Positions 18,285-28,461 of a stretch of 64,000 nt of DNA are shown here, piece by piece. Each line of letters begins with the position of its first letter. Position 1 is the first letter of the stretch. Both the position numbers and the translations under genes were made by a program. The notes below the pieces were generated by a model, which did not search any database, was not told where the DNA came from, and saw nothing but the letters and a program-made list of their open reading frames with translations. Origin of the DNA: Bacteroidia bacterium (lineage in GTDB: Bacteria > Bacteroidota > Bacteroidia > Flavobacteriales_D > Cryomorphaceae); the NCBI GenBank assembly GCA_030427905.1, contig JAUICL010000001.1, positions 868,001-932,000 on the forward strand, in the 5' to 3' direction.

Positions 18285-21200
18285 AACATTTCTTCCTCGT
18301 CTTCTTCGCTTTCATCATTTCGTGGGTAGCAAAGGGGCAGGATTTTGGAAACGAGTGGATCAATTACGACCAGACTTACTACAAGTTTCCGGTTTATGAA
18401 GACGGTGTTTACCGCATCACTTACCAGGATTTTACCGCGGCGGGTATTCCCATTTCTCTCGTTTCTCCAGACAATATCCAGATTTTTGCCAATAGCCAGG
18501 AAGTACCGCTTTTTATAAGTGGGACCGATGATGGAGTTTTCAATTCAAGCGATTACATCGAACTAGTTGGAAGAAAAAACGATGGGGCTCAAGAAGCTCT
18601 ACTCTACAACAACCCAGCTCAGCAAGGAAATCCGGATTACAGCCTTTTCAACGATACTATTTTCTACTACATCACCATCTCCCCGGGGGTAAGCGGTCTG
18701 CGATACGAAGTGGAAACGGACGCCAATTATGACGACTACCCGGGTAGGGAATTCTTCTGGAAGAAGGACGAGATTGTTTTTAAGGAAGCCTATCACACAC
18801 AAGCTCAGCTCTTAGAAATTCCTCCGATCAACGATCCAAACTTCAGAGTGGCCATAGCTGAGTACTCTGATGGTGAGTCTTACGCCAGTACAGCTCTCAC
18901 CCTTTCCAACCCGAACCGGCAAGTCAATCTAAACTCATCAGGAATTTACCGAACAGGTGATGTTTCTGGGCGTCTTACCGCTCGAATGCTCGGTGTGAGT
19001 GACCTTTTTGGCGAAGGAGATGACCACCACATTCAAATAAAATACGGTACCCAGGGATATCTCGCCGTCAATGACCGATTCAACGGTTATCGCGCTGCCG
19101 ATTACACCTTCGATGTTTTAAATCAGTACATCGGCGATACAGAAACGCAAGTCAATTTTTCGGTCATTAGTTCGATGGGCCTTGCGAGAGATGATCAAGC
19201 TATTGCCTCCATCCAGTTCACTTACCCCCACGCGATGAGTGTCAATGGAGAATCTGATTTCATCTTCGAGTACAGACAGAATATTTCACAGAACAAAACC
19301 CTCTACGCTTTTACCGATGTGGTAGGTGAGATGCCGCGTGTGTTTACCATGGCGAGTACTCCACATCTTGTTTTTCTGGAAGAAGTGGGTGGTGAATTCA
19401 AAGGGATTCTGTCCAATGATGTGCTCTCGGATGCCTACGATTGTGCCTTTGTAACCAATGCCGATTTGAAATCGATTGACCCGATAATCCCGGCTGGGCA
19501 GTCGGGCACATTTACCGACTTTAGTCAATCGCAGATTGATTCGGCTTTTCTTATCGTGACTCATAGTGCGCTGTGGGAAAGTGCTGAACAATACCGAATA
19601 TACAAGCAAGGCTCTTTGAATACGGTGATGGTGGATGTGGAAGAGATCTACGATCAATTTGGCTATGGCGTTCGAAAAAGCGGTTTGGCCATCCGCAATT
19701 TTGCGGCTCATCTGATGAGCGTTTGGTCAAATCCGCCGCAATACCTTTTCCTTCTGGGCAAAAGTATCTCTCCGACTGGTTCTCGCAATAATGCCGAACG
19801 CTATGCACAAAATCTTGTCCCCAGCCTGGGGCATCCAGCCAGCGACAACTTTATAACAGCTCCCATTGGCGGAAACCCGCTGGTGCCCACGCTCAAAACT
19901 GGGCGTCTGAGTGCCCGCACCCCCGAAGAAGTGGAGTGGTACCTGAGTAAAGTGATGGAACACGATGCACATGAGCCGGCGATGTGGCAGAAGAATGTAC
20001 TTCACTTCGGCGGTGGAAATAGCGGTGGGGAGCAAGAGCGGATGGCGAGCTATCTGGCTACTTACGGTTCTATAGCCGCCGACTCGAGCTATGGGGCAGA
20101 AGTGCATACGTTTTTGAAAACTTCACTGGCGCCCATTGAGATCAACGCGTCAGAAGAAGTGGCTCACCTGATCGAAAACGAAGGAGTCGGATTGATGACC
20201 TTCTTCAGCCACTCGAGTGCCGATGGATTTGATCAATCGATCGACGATCCAGAGAATTACAATTGGAATGGACGTTATCCCTTTTTGCTGGCCAACGGGT
20301 GTTATAGTGGAGATATCCATGGTACCAATGTAAGTATCATGGAGCGCTACACCATTCTTCAAGATAAGGGTGTCATGGGTTTTATCTCATCTTCGGTGCA
20401 GGGGTATGAAAACGACCTAAAGATTTTTAGTCTCAATTTTTATGAGCAGCTGTCTGTGCTGGGATATGGAAACTCGGTGGGTAGCCATATGCAGGCTTCT
20501 TGCTTATCGACCGCTTCCAATACCGTTTTGCGAAAGAACCTTTGCTACGGAATGACCCTTCAGGGCGATCCATCGCTTAAAATTCCATCCTGGTCGCTAC
20601 CCGATCTGGAGATAAAACCGCAGAATATCTTCTTCACCCCCGAAGTGATTACCAATGAAGTCGATAGCTTCGATGTGAGTGTGATTGTTCAAAACCTGGC
20701 TCGGGGCACCAATCAGCCGGTGAGTGTAACCATCGAGCATTCAGCTCCCGAAGGGATCGGAAATGGTGTGTTTACAGGAGAGATTAATGGCTCGCTCCAC
20801 ACCGATACCATAACCTTCAGGGTGGGGCTCAATCCACAGTACGGAGTTGGGCTACACAGTTTTAATGCCTATGTGGATTTACCGCAAAACACCATTCCCG
20901 AGTACAATGGTAATGAGACGATCAACAACCAGGTGCTCAACAAAACTCTTTTGGTTTCGAATGGGGGAGTGGTGCCGATCTATCCAGCAAACAACGCCGT
21001 GGTAGGATCTCCAAAAGTCACGCTCAAGGCGGCTACTGGAAATCCCTTGGCCGACATGAGTACCTATCGCATTCAAATTGACACGGTCGATACATTCAAT
21101 AGCCCGTATTTTCAGGAGATCGATGTCACTCAGACTGGTGGCGTGGTGGAATGGACCCCCAGCGTAGTCTATCCCGATAGCATTGTGTATTTCTGGCGCT

Positions 21201-23329
21201 GTGCCGAAATTGCCGATGAAGACTGGGTTTGGCGAAATAGTAGTTTTCAATACATCCCCGATAGGCAGGGTTGGGGACAGGACCACCTATACCAGTTCGA
21301 TTACAATACCCTAAGTAGCATCGAAATCGATCGCGAAGAACGGGATTTTGACTTCCAGTCAGGTACGGTAACGCTCCAAAGCAATGTACTGGGAAATAGT
21401 GTGAGTAATGAGAATAATGTAGTGCTTGGAACCGACGAAGTGGAGTACGGCGTGTGCTACAGCTTCCCTTCAATTCATGTGGTGGTATTTGATCCTGTGA
21501 GTTTTGAAGCTTGGGGTACCAGGTTCGGAAGCGAAAATCCAGACAACGATTTTGGTAACATCAATGACAATGCGGGTGGTGGCTGCCGAGCTCGGGTGGA
21601 GTACTTTTTTATCTACCGACAAAATGACCCAACTCAGCTCGAAGCCTTGGCAAACTTTCTCTCATCTTCCGATATTCCGGACGGTCACTTTGTGTTGGTT
21701 TATACATCAAGGTATGTCGATTACGAAAACTGGCCAGGAACTGGCCTAAGCGAAGCGTTCGCGCAGAATGGGGCTCAGTTGGTTGGCGCCGAAGGATCGG
21801 CAGATCAAGTACCATTTTCCATGGTTTTTCAAAAGGGAAATCTGGATTTCGTTTTTGAAGAATACGCCACTCAGATCGATCAAGTCATCAATCTGCAGGT
21901 AGAGTTGCCGCGAAGCGGTTCTTCGGGTTATTTTTCTTCCCGAAAAATTGGTCCGGCTCTCTCGTGGGAAACGGCTTCCTGGAAGATGAGATCGGTAGAT
22001 GTGGATGAAACGGCAGATGAATCGCGGATTGTAATTTCTGGAGTTGGATCAAACGGTGTAGAAACAGAATTGGGCCAGTACACGCAAAATGACGGTGACT
22101 TGGCGCTCGATGATTTGCTAAGCGGTCAAAACTTCCCCTACCTCCTTCTGGAATCGTACCACACTGATGAAGTCTTTCAAACGCCAAAGCAAACCGACCG
22201 ATGGCATGTGCTATTTCAGCCGGCTCCCGAAGCGGCCATCGACCCAAATTCTCACTACGTTTTTGAAAGTGAAACGCTGCAAGCGGGGGAAGATGGAATG
22301 GTTTCTGTCGCTATCCGCAATATTTCTGACGTGGATATGGACTCGCTTCTCGTCCATTATTGGATCGAAGATTCCGAGCGAAATCGGATCGATATTGATT
22401 ACCCTAGACAAGCTCCACTTTTAGCCGGACAATCCCTGATCGACACCGTTTACTTCGATACTCGCTACCTCTCGGGAGCAAACTCGCTTTGGGTGGAAGT
22501 AAACCCAGAAAATCCGGCTACCGGGGAGTACGATCAGCTCGAGCAAGAGCACTTTAACAACTTGATCCAAATTCCGTTTGACGTCACCGTCGATAACCAA
22601 AACCCGATTCTAGATGTCACCTTCGACGGGATACATATTATAAATGGTGAGGTGGTTTCGCCTAGCGCTATGATCCGAATTGCACTCAAGGACGAGAATC
22701 CGTTTTTGATTATGGATGAACCTTCAGACACGGCTTTGTTTAAGGTGTTTTTAGCTGCCCCGGGTGGAAATTTGGAGCGATACTATTTCGGCAACTCGAC
22801 ACCCGACCAATCTATGACCTTTATCCCAGCCATGGACCAGAACAACCGAGCCAAGATCGACTTCCAGCCAGGGATGAAGCAGGATGGTACCTACAAACTT
22901 CTGGTGCAGGCCAATGATAAATCCGGAAATCCATCTGGAAATACCGATTACCAAATCGAATTTGAAGTTATCAATCGATCGACGATTACCGAAGTACTGA
23001 ATTACCCAAACCCATTCTCAACGAGTACCCAGTTTGTATTTACGCTTACCGGATCTCAGGTACCCGATGAGTTTATGATTCAAATTATGACGATCAGCGG
23101 AAAGGTGGTAAAAGAGATCACAGCCGAAGAATTTGGACCAATCCGAATTGGGAGAAATTTCTCAGAATACCGATGGGATGGGCGAGACAACTATGGTGAC
23201 AGGCTCGCAAATGGCGTTTATCTCTATCGGGTTTTTGCTAGGCTCAATGGAGAAAACATCGATTTGAATGAAACCGAAGCATCCCAGTATTTCACCAAGT
23301 CGTTTGGGAAGATGGTGCTCTTCAGATAG
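18281..23329 (+). CDS. PorU2-like T9SS sortase (C25 gingipain-type peptidase)
   Basis: 1682 residues from a GTG start coupled to porV2. A short signal peptide (FLVFFAFIISWVAKGQ) is followed by an N-terminal beta domain. A C25-type catalytic domain follows at about 430-760, with the histidine at 644 (LMTFFSHSSADGF) and the nucleophile cysteine at 674 (FLLANGCYSGD). The spacing of 30 fits the His-Cys dyad. Ig-like repeats follow, and a C-terminal module begins NYPNPFSTSTQFVFTLTG and ends GDRLANGVYLYRVFA...KMVLFR, a type A T9SS sorting domain of FlgD-like form. PorU removes these domains from cargo and links cargo to anionic LPS. PorU2 homologues are longer and less studied. No frame breaks. Confidence 0.88.
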   Translation: MKHFFLVFFAFIISWVAKGQDFGNEWINYDQTYYKFPVYEDGVYRITYQDFTAAGIPISLVSPDNIQIFANSQEVPLFISGTDDGVFNSSDYIELVGRKNDGAQEALLYNNPAQQGNPDYSLFNDTIFYYITISPGVSGLRYEVETDANYDDYPGREFFWKKDEIVFKEAYHTQAQLLEIPPINDPNFRVAIAEYSDGESYASTALTLSNPNRQVNLNSSGIYRTGDVSGRLTARMLGVSDLFGEGDDHHIQIKYGTQGYLAVNDRFNGYRAADYTFDVLNQYIGDTETQVNFSVISSMGLARDDQAIASIQFTYPHAMSVNGESDFIFEYRQNISQNKTLYAFTDVVGEMPRVFTMASTPHLVFLEEVGGEFKGILSNDVLSDAYDCAFVTNADLKSIDPIIPAGQSGTFTDFSQSQIDSAFLIVTHSALWESAEQYRIYKQGSLNTVMVDVEEIYDQFGYGVRKSGLAIRNFAAHLMSVWSNPPQYLFLLGKSISPTGSRNNAERYAQNLVPSLGHPASDNFITAPIGGNPLVPTLKTGRLSARTPEEVEWYLSKVMEHDAHEPAMWQKNVLHFGGGNSGGEQERMASYLATYGSIAADSSYGAEVHTFLKTSLAPIEINASEEVAHLIENEGVGLMTFFSHSSADGFDQSIDDPENYNWNGRYPFLLANGCYSGDIHGTNVSIMERYTILQDKGVMGFISSSVQGYENDLKIFSLNFYEQLSVLGYGNSVGSHMQASCLSTASNTVLRKNLCYGMTLQGDPSLKIPSWSLPDLEIKPQNIFFTPEVITNEVDSFDVSVIVQNLARGTNQPVSVTIEHSAPEGIGNGVFTGEINGSLHTDTITFRVGLNPQYGVGLHSFNAYVDLPQNTIPEYNGNETINNQVLNKTLLVSNGGVVPIYPANNAVVGSPKVTLKAATGNPLADMSTYRIQIDTVDTFNSPYFQEIDVTQTGGVVEWTPSVVYPDSIVYFWRCAEIADEDWVWRNSSFQYIPDRQGWGQDHLYQFDYNTLSSIEIDREERDFDFQSGTVTLQSNVLGNSVSNENNVVLGTDEVEYGVCYSFPSIHVVVFDPVSFEAWGTRFGSENPDNDFGNINDNAGGGCRARVEYFFIYRQNDPTQLEALANFLSSSDIPDGHFVLVYTSRYVDYENWPGTGLSEAFAQNGAQLVGAEGSADQVPFSMVFQKGNLDFVFEEYATQIDQVINLQVELPRSGSSGYFSSRKIGPALSWETASWKMRSVDVDETADESRIVISGVGSNGVETELGQYTQNDGDLALDDLLSGQNFPYLLLESYHTDEVFQTPKQTDRWHVLFQPAPEAAIDPNSHYVFESETLQAGEDGMVSVAIRNISDVDMDSLLVHYWIEDSERNRIDIDYPRQAPLLAGQSLIDTVYFDTRYLSGANSLWVEVNPENPATGEYDQLEQEHFNNLIQIPFDVTVDNQNPILDVTFDGIHIINGEVVSPSAMIRIALKDENPFLIMDEPSDTALFKVFLAAPGGNLERYYFGNSTPDQSMTFIPAMDQNNRAKIDFQPGMKQDGTYKLLVQANDKSGNPSGNTDYQIEFEVINRSTITEVLNYPNPFSTSTQFVFTLTGSQVPDEFMIQIMTISGKVVKEITAEEFGPIRIGRNFSEYRWDGRDNYGDRLANGVYLYRVFARLNGENIDLNETEASQYFTKSFGKMVLFR

Positions 23330-23434
23330 ATCAAATTGATTTCATCAATACGCGCTTCGTTTCAATAGATAAAACTAAGGGCAAATCAGTCCCTTTCTTT
23401 CGTATTTTCGCAGCCATAAACAAGAATTGAATTC

Positions 23435-24835
23435 ATGGAACAGTACGATGTTATCGTAATCGGATCGGGACCAGGTGGATATATTGCCGCTGTAAGGTCA
23501 GCACAGCTTGGTTTTAAAACGGCAATCATTGAGAAATACGACAAACTTGGGGGTACTTGCCTCAACGTGGGTTGCATTCCTTCCAAAGCTCTCCTAGACT
23601 CATCAGAGCACTTCTTTAAGGCCAAACACGAGTTTACCGACCATGGAATCAATACATCAGATCTTCAAGTTGACCTCGCCAAAATGATGGAGCGCAAGCA
23701 GTCGGTGGTCGATCAAACCACTTCGGGAGTGGCTTACTTGATGGACAAGAATAAAATTACCACCTACCACGGTCTGGGTACTTTTGAGTCGAAGGATACC
23801 GTGAAAGTGGCCACAGCCGATGGCGACGTAACCATTCAAGGAAAAAACATCATCATCGCAACGGGTTCTAAGCCAAACTTCTTCCCGGGAATGGAGCCAG
23901 ACAAAGATCGAATCATCACTTCTACAGAAGCCCTTCAGCTCAAAGAGATTCCAAAGAAACTCGTAGTAGTAGGTGGTGGAGTAATCGGGTTGGAGCTCGG
24001 GTCTGTATACGCGCGTCTCGGTTCAGAGATTACCGTTGTCGAATTCGCTGACTCGATCATCCCGACGATGGACCGCACCATGGGTAAGGAGCTCCAAAAG
24101 GTACTTAAGAAAGAAGGATTCACATTCAAATACAATCACCGCGTTCAAAAAGTAGAGAACACAGGCAAAGGCATTAAAGTGACCGCCCTTGATAAGAAAG
24201 ATCAGGAAGTGGTTTTTGAAGCCGATTACTGCTTGGTTTCTGTAGGCAGAAAGCCATACACAGATGGTCTCGGACTTGAAAAGGCTGGTGTGAAAGTGAA
24301 CGAACGTGGGCAGATCGAAACCAATGATCACCTGCAAACAAATATTCCTGGCATTTACGCCATTGGCGATGTTGTAAAAGGAGCTATGCTCGCACACAAA
24401 GCCGAAGAAGAAGGTGTTTTTGTAGCAGAAGTTATTGCTGGTCAAAAACCGCATATAAACTATAAGCTCATTCCGGGTGTTGTTTACACCTGGCCTGAAG
24501 TAGCAGCCGTCGGGTACACCGAAGAAGAGCTCAAAGCCGAAGGGAAAGACTATAAAGTTGGTTCATTCCCTATGCGTGCCCTTGGAAGAGCAAGAGCCAG
24601 TGGAGATATCAATGGGTTGGTTAAAATTCTCGCTGATAAGGAAACTGACGAAGTGCTTGGCGTACACATGATCGGTGCTCGAGTTGCCGACTTGATTGCC
24701 GAAGCCGTTGTGGCTATGGAGTACCGCGCCAGCGCCGAAGATATTTCGCGCATGAGCCACGCTCACCCGACGTATGCAGAAGCAGTAAAAGAAGCAGCCC
24801 TTGCCGCTACAGACAACAGGCCATTGAATATTTAA
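23435..24835 (+). CDS. lpdA: Dihydrolipoyl dehydrogenase
   Basis: 466-residue flavoenzyme (E3) that reoxidises lipoamide in the pyruvate, 2-oxoglutarate and branched-chain dehydrogenase complexes. FAD motif GSGPGGYIAA at 10-19; redox disulfide GGTCLNVGCIPSK with Cys 42 and 47; NAD motif VVVGGGVIGLELGSVYARLG near 175; second FAD motif IYAIGDVVKGAMLAHKAEEEG; and the His-Glu pair in SHAHPTYAEAVKEA near the C-terminus. It precedes hemH by seven bases. No E1/E2 genes are adjacent, so this copy probably serves several complexes. Confidence 0.97.
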   Translation: MEQYDVIVIGSGPGGYIAAVRSAQLGFKTAIIEKYDKLGGTCLNVGCIPSKALLDSSEHFFKAKHEFTDHGINTSDLQVDLAKMMERKQSVVDQTTSGVAYLMDKNKITTYHGLGTFESKDTVKVATADGDVTIQGKNIIIATGSKPNFFPGMEPDKDRIITSTEALQLKEIPKKLVVVGGGVIGLELGSVYARLGSEITVVEFADSIIPTMDRTMGKELQKVLKKEGFTFKYNHRVQKVENTGKGIKVTALDKKDQEVVFEADYCLVSVGRKPYTDGLGLEKAGVKVNERGQIETNDHLQTNIPGIYAIGDVVKGAMLAHKAEEEGVFVAEVIAGQKPHINYKLIPGVVYTWPEVAAVGYTEEELKAEGKDYKVGSFPMRALGRARASGDINGLVKILADKETDEVLGVHMIGARVADLIAEAVVAMEYRASAEDISRMSHAHPTYAEAVKEAALAATDNRPLNI

Positions 24836-24842
24836 TCTTTCT

Positions 24843-25865
24843 ATGGCAAAAAAGACAGGCGTTCTTGTAATCAACCTGGGTACTCCCGACAGTCCCAAAA
24901 CATCTGACGTACGCAGATATTTGACCGAGTTTCTCAACGACCCCCGGGTGATCGATATTTCACCTTTGGGCCGATTCTTCCTGGTAAACTTTATCATCGT
25001 TCCTTTCCGAGCGCCAAAGTCTGCCAAGATTTACAAAGAGCTTTTCGATCTCAAAGGCGGGGAGTCGCCGCTATTGGTTTATGGACACAAATTGATCAAG
25101 GCCCTCGAAGAGCGTTTCACTGGTGATAATGTTCACTTTGAATTGGCTATGCGCTACGGCAAGCCATCGCTCGATGAAGTTTGTGCTCGGATGGAAAAGG
25201 CCGGTTATGATGAGGTCATCATTCTACCGCTTTTCCCACAATACGCATCGGCGAGTACGGGATCAGCTCTAGAGAAGGCCATGCGCTTGATCCGAAACTG
25301 GTACGTTATTCCCGAGTTGAAAGTGATCAGCCAGTACTACGATCACCCCGGATATATTGATACGGTGGTGGATCGGGCGTCGAAGTACGATTTGAGTGAA
25401 TACGATCACATTCTCTTTTCCTACCACGGATTGCCCGTACGGCAGGTCGATAAGGTCTACGAAGATCGCCAGTGCGACAACCACGATTGCGAAAAGGAGA
25501 TCAACGACGAAAATAGATTTTGCTACAAAGCTACTTCCTACGCTACTACTCGGTTGATTGCTGAGAAACTCGGCATTAAGGAAGAAGATTATACGGTTTG
25601 TTTCCAGTCGCGATTAGATAAGGAGTGGTTGGAGCCATTCTCAGACAAAGTGGTTGAAGAGTGGGGAAAGAAGGGAGCCAAGAAGCTTTTGGTTTTCTCA
25701 CCTGCTTTTGTTGCTGATTGTTTGGAAACTACCATTGAGATCGGCGATGAGTATCAAGAGATTTTCGAAGCTCACGGTGGCGAAAAAGTACAACTCGTTG
25801 AAAGTCTGAATGACCACCCAATGTGGGTGAGTGCTTGTGAATCAATGATCAGAGAGCGACTCTGA
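24843..25865 (+). CDS. hemH: Ferrochelatase
   Basis: 340-residue enzyme that inserts ferrous iron into protoporphyrin IX (or coproporphyrin III). It starts with VLVINLGTPDSPKTSDVRRYL, the family's phosphate-loop-like N-terminus, and contains DPRVIDI, LPLFPQYASASTGSA, LFSYHGLPVRQ with the catalytic histidine, VCFQSRLDKEWLEPF, and LLVFSPAFVADCLETTIEI with the second metal-site region. The length matches the family. It may be cotranscribed with lpdA. Together with hemL at the start of the window it accounts for two haem steps, though the two loci are 24 kb apart. Confidence 0.97.
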   Translation: MAKKTGVLVINLGTPDSPKTSDVRRYLTEFLNDPRVIDISPLGRFFLVNFIIVPFRAPKSAKIYKELFDLKGGESPLLVYGHKLIKALEERFTGDNVHFELAMRYGKPSLDEVCARMEKAGYDEVIILPLFPQYASASTGSALEKAMRLIRNWYVIPELKVISQYYDHPGYIDTVVDRASKYDLSEYDHILFSYHGLPVRQVDKVYEDRQCDNHDCEKEINDENRFCYKATSYATTRLIAEKLGIKEEDYTVCFQSRLDKEWLEPFSDKVVEEWGKKGAKKLLVFSPAFVADCLETTIEIGDEYQEIFEAHGGEKVQLVESLNDHPMWVSACESMIRERL

Positions 25866-25895
25866 GATTGACCCAATAATTTCTAAATTGGAACG

Positions 25896-27176
25896 GTGAA
25901 AAGAATCGAGCGCATAGATCACGACCACATATTAGAGAATCTGGTCATTTGGTCTGCGCGATTCACTCATTTCGCATTCTACATTACATCCAAAAAGGAG
26001 TTTAAGGCAGGCTTCGGATCTAAGTCGTCTATTTCGCTAAGTACTACACAGGGAGCTTTCGATAGACTCGAATCTTACCAGAGTGGCCTAGAAACCACGG
26101 CTATGGGATTCTTGGGGTATGATTTGAAGAACGATCTCGAATCTTTGAGTTCCATTAATACGGATCCGATCAAGGCTCCGGAAGCATCCTTTTTTGAACC
26201 TCAGGTGAAAATCAGTTTTGCTGATGGTGCACTGGAATTGGAATCTGATGATTCAGATCTCATTCTAGAACTGATTCAAGTGGCTCATGGAGCCGTTCCA
26301 AATTTTAACCAGAATTTACCTGTGTCGCTTGATCCACAGACCAGTAGGGACGGATATTTGGAGCAGGCCTACCGTATCAAGGACCACTTGAAAAAAGGTG
26401 ACATTTACGAAGCCAATTACTGCATTCAGTTCAGCGGCAATTCACTGAGCTTTGACCCGCACACATACTTTATCGATCTGCAGAAAAAGACGGAAGCGCC
26501 ATTTTCGGTCTTTGCCAAGTTTGATGAATTCTATGTGATGTCGGCTTCTCCTGAACGGTTTTTGAAGCGAACCGGATCGCACGTTATTTCGCAGCCTATC
26601 AAGGGTACGAAGAAGCGCAGCGAAGATCCCATCATAGACTTGAGTCTCAAAAATGACTTGAGAGAAGATAAGAAGGAGCAATCCGAAAACGTGATGATTG
26701 TCGATCTAGTCAGAAACGATTTGTCGCGGGTAGCGAAGCGCGGCACCGTGCGTGTGGATGAACTTTTTGGAGTTCAGACGTTCAGAACGGTGCACCATCT
26801 CGTGAGCGCCGTCTCTTGTGAGTTGGATGCTGGGAAAAACTCCTGGGACCTGATCAAGGCCTGCTTTCCGATGGGATCTATGACCGGAGCGCCTAAGGTG
26901 AGCGCCATGCAGATCATAGGAGAAACGGAGAGTTTTAAGCGCGGTGTCTACTCCGGCGCATTCGGATTTATGGAGCCAAACGGCGATTTCGACTTCAATG
27001 TTCTGATCAGAACCATGCTCTACAATTCGGCTACTGGTGCGCTTGGTCTATCGGTGGGATCGGCCATTACCATCGACGCAGTACCCGAAAAAGAATACGA
27101 AGAATGCTTGCTCAAGGCCCACGCCTTAATGGACATCATCGCTCAAAAATCTCACGATCATGAGTCTGTGGGATAA
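25896..27176 (+). CDS. pabB: Aminodeoxychorismate synthase component I
   Basis: 426-residue chorismate-binding enzyme that makes 4-amino-4-deoxychorismate for folate. The catalytic PIKGT motif, with the lysine that separates PabB from anthranilate synthase (PIAGT), appears in SQPIKGTKKRSEDP. Other hallmarks are ASPERFLKR, MIVDLVRNDLSRV, and SMTGAPKVSAMQIIGETE followed by GVYSGAFGF. The start is a GTG at 25896. The last 17 bases overlap tilS, so translation is probably coupled. folC, another folate gene, is at 53.6 kb, but no pabA or pabC is nearby. Confidence 0.93.
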   Translation: MKRIERIDHDHILENLVIWSARFTHFAFYITSKKEFKAGFGSKSSISLSTTQGAFDRLESYQSGLETTAMGFLGYDLKNDLESLSSINTDPIKAPEASFFEPQVKISFADGALELESDDSDLILELIQVAHGAVPNFNQNLPVSLDPQTSRDGYLEQAYRIKDHLKKGDIYEANYCIQFSGNSLSFDPHTYFIDLQKKTEAPFSVFAKFDEFYVMSASPERFLKRTGSHVISQPIKGTKKRSEDPIIDLSLKNDLREDKKEQSENVMIVDLVRNDLSRVAKRGTVRVDELFGVQTFRTVHHLVSAVSCELDAGKNSWDLIKACFPMGSMTGAPKVSAMQIIGETESFKRGVYSGAFGFMEPNGDFDFNVLIRTMLYNSATGALGLSVGSAITIDAVPEKEYEECLLKAHALMDIIAQKSHDHESVG

Positions 27177-28461
27177 GTTCAGCGATTTCTTTCGAGCACA
27201 CGATCAAATAAGCAATTCCAAGTTTTTGTTGGCGGTAAGCGGTGGAGTCGATTCCATGGTGTTGCTCCACTTGTTTTCAAAATCTGACTTCCAGTTTGAA
27301 GTCGCGCATATGAACTACGGCCTGCGCGGAGCAGATAGCGATGCCGATCAAGATCTCGTGGAAAAATGGTGTCGGGATCGAAGCCTTGTATGCCACACAA
27401 CAAAGACCGTCATCACCAAAGGCCGGAATGTGCAATTGGAAGCCCGCCAACTCAGGTATGGTTGGTTTCGGAGTTTGCTCACAGAGCGCGACTTGGATTT
27501 TATCGCGACGGCTCACCACGGCGACGATCTGGTAGAGACCTTTTTTATCAATCTGATCAGAGGTAGTGGACTGAAGGGGTTGAAATCGATTCCGGAGATT
27601 ACATCAGAAGTCATTCGTCCACTTCTTTCAGCCAGTAGAGAAGAGATTGAAGCCTATGCCGTTGAAAATGAAACTCCTTGGAGAGAAGATGCTTCTAACC
27701 AAACGGACAAGTACCTAAGAAATCAAATTCGACACAACATTCTCCCTGTGCTGAGTGGGTTGAAAGATCAGGCGCTTGACCAAGTGAAAGCTTCTATTGG
27801 GCACTTGGCGGATGCTGATGCCTTAATCGTTTCACTAGCAGAAGGTAAAATCGACTCTTGGAAAATATCGGGCGATTTGATTTTCATTCCAGAGCAAGAA
27901 TTCCATGAACTCATCGAGACTCCAGCTTTGGCTCAATATGTCTTCGCTGAATGGGAATTGTCTTTTAAAAGCGTCGAAGCAGCTCGTGACTTGGCTTCAA
28001 GTCAGCCGGGGCGTTACATCGAAGAAGGTGATGTCAAAATATACCGCGATCGGAGTCAGTATGTGGTGGAGACAAAACCCTTCGATGAAAATCAAGAATA
28101 CAATTTTGAACTCCCTTCGGTTGAACAGAATGCTGTACCCCATTTGAAATGGTCTAGGGCAGAACAAGGCGAAATGCCGAGCGGAACGGGGTCGATACTT
28201 TTGGATGCCTATCAATTCGACGGACCTTTAGAATTGAGACCGTGGAAAAGCGGCGACGCGATATTCCCGAAGGGAATGAAAGGACGAAAAAAGGTGAGTG
28301 ACTTGCTTACTGATCTCAAATTATCGGTTCCTGAAAAGAAGCGGGTTTGGGTTTTGATCTATAAAGATGATGTGGTTTGGGTTTGCGGATACCGGATGAG
28401 CAAGGCTTTTATCCCGGGCGATGATGCCACGCGACTGTATAAACTCGAATGGCATGGATAA
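27160..28461 (+). CDS. tilS: tRNA(Ile)-lysidine synthetase
   Basis: 433-residue enzyme that converts the wobble cytidine of tRNA-Ile(CAU) to lysidine, so that it reads AUA. The PP-loop ATP motif is SGGVDSMVLLHLF, with SGGVDS at 27-32. It continues with HMNYGLRGADSDAD, ATAHHGDDLVETFFINLIRGSGLKGL, and the REDASN-like WREDASNQTDKYLRNQIRH. The C-terminal TilS domain ends with LELRPWKSGDAIFPKGMKG and KRVWVLIYKDDVVWVCG. It overlaps pabB by 17 bases and the downstream transporter by 8 bases. Confidence 0.96.
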   Translation: MSLWDKFSDFFRAHDQISNSKFLLAVSGGVDSMVLLHLFSKSDFQFEVAHMNYGLRGADSDADQDLVEKWCRDRSLVCHTTKTVITKGRNVQLEARQLRYGWFRSLLTERDLDFIATAHHGDDLVETFFINLIRGSGLKGLKSIPEITSEVIRPLLSASREEIEAYAVENETPWREDASNQTDKYLRNQIRHNILPVLSGLKDQALDQVKASIGHLADADALIVSLAEGKIDSWKISGDLIFIPEQEFHELIETPALAQYVFAEWELSFKSVEAARDLASSQPGRYIEEGDVKIYRDRSQYVVETKPFDENQEYNFELPSVEQNAVPHLKWSRAEQGEMPSGTGSILLDAYQFDGPLELRPWKSGDAIFPKGMKGRKKVSDLLTDLKLSVPEKKRVWVLIYKDDVVWVCGYRMSKAFIPGDDATRLYKLEWHG

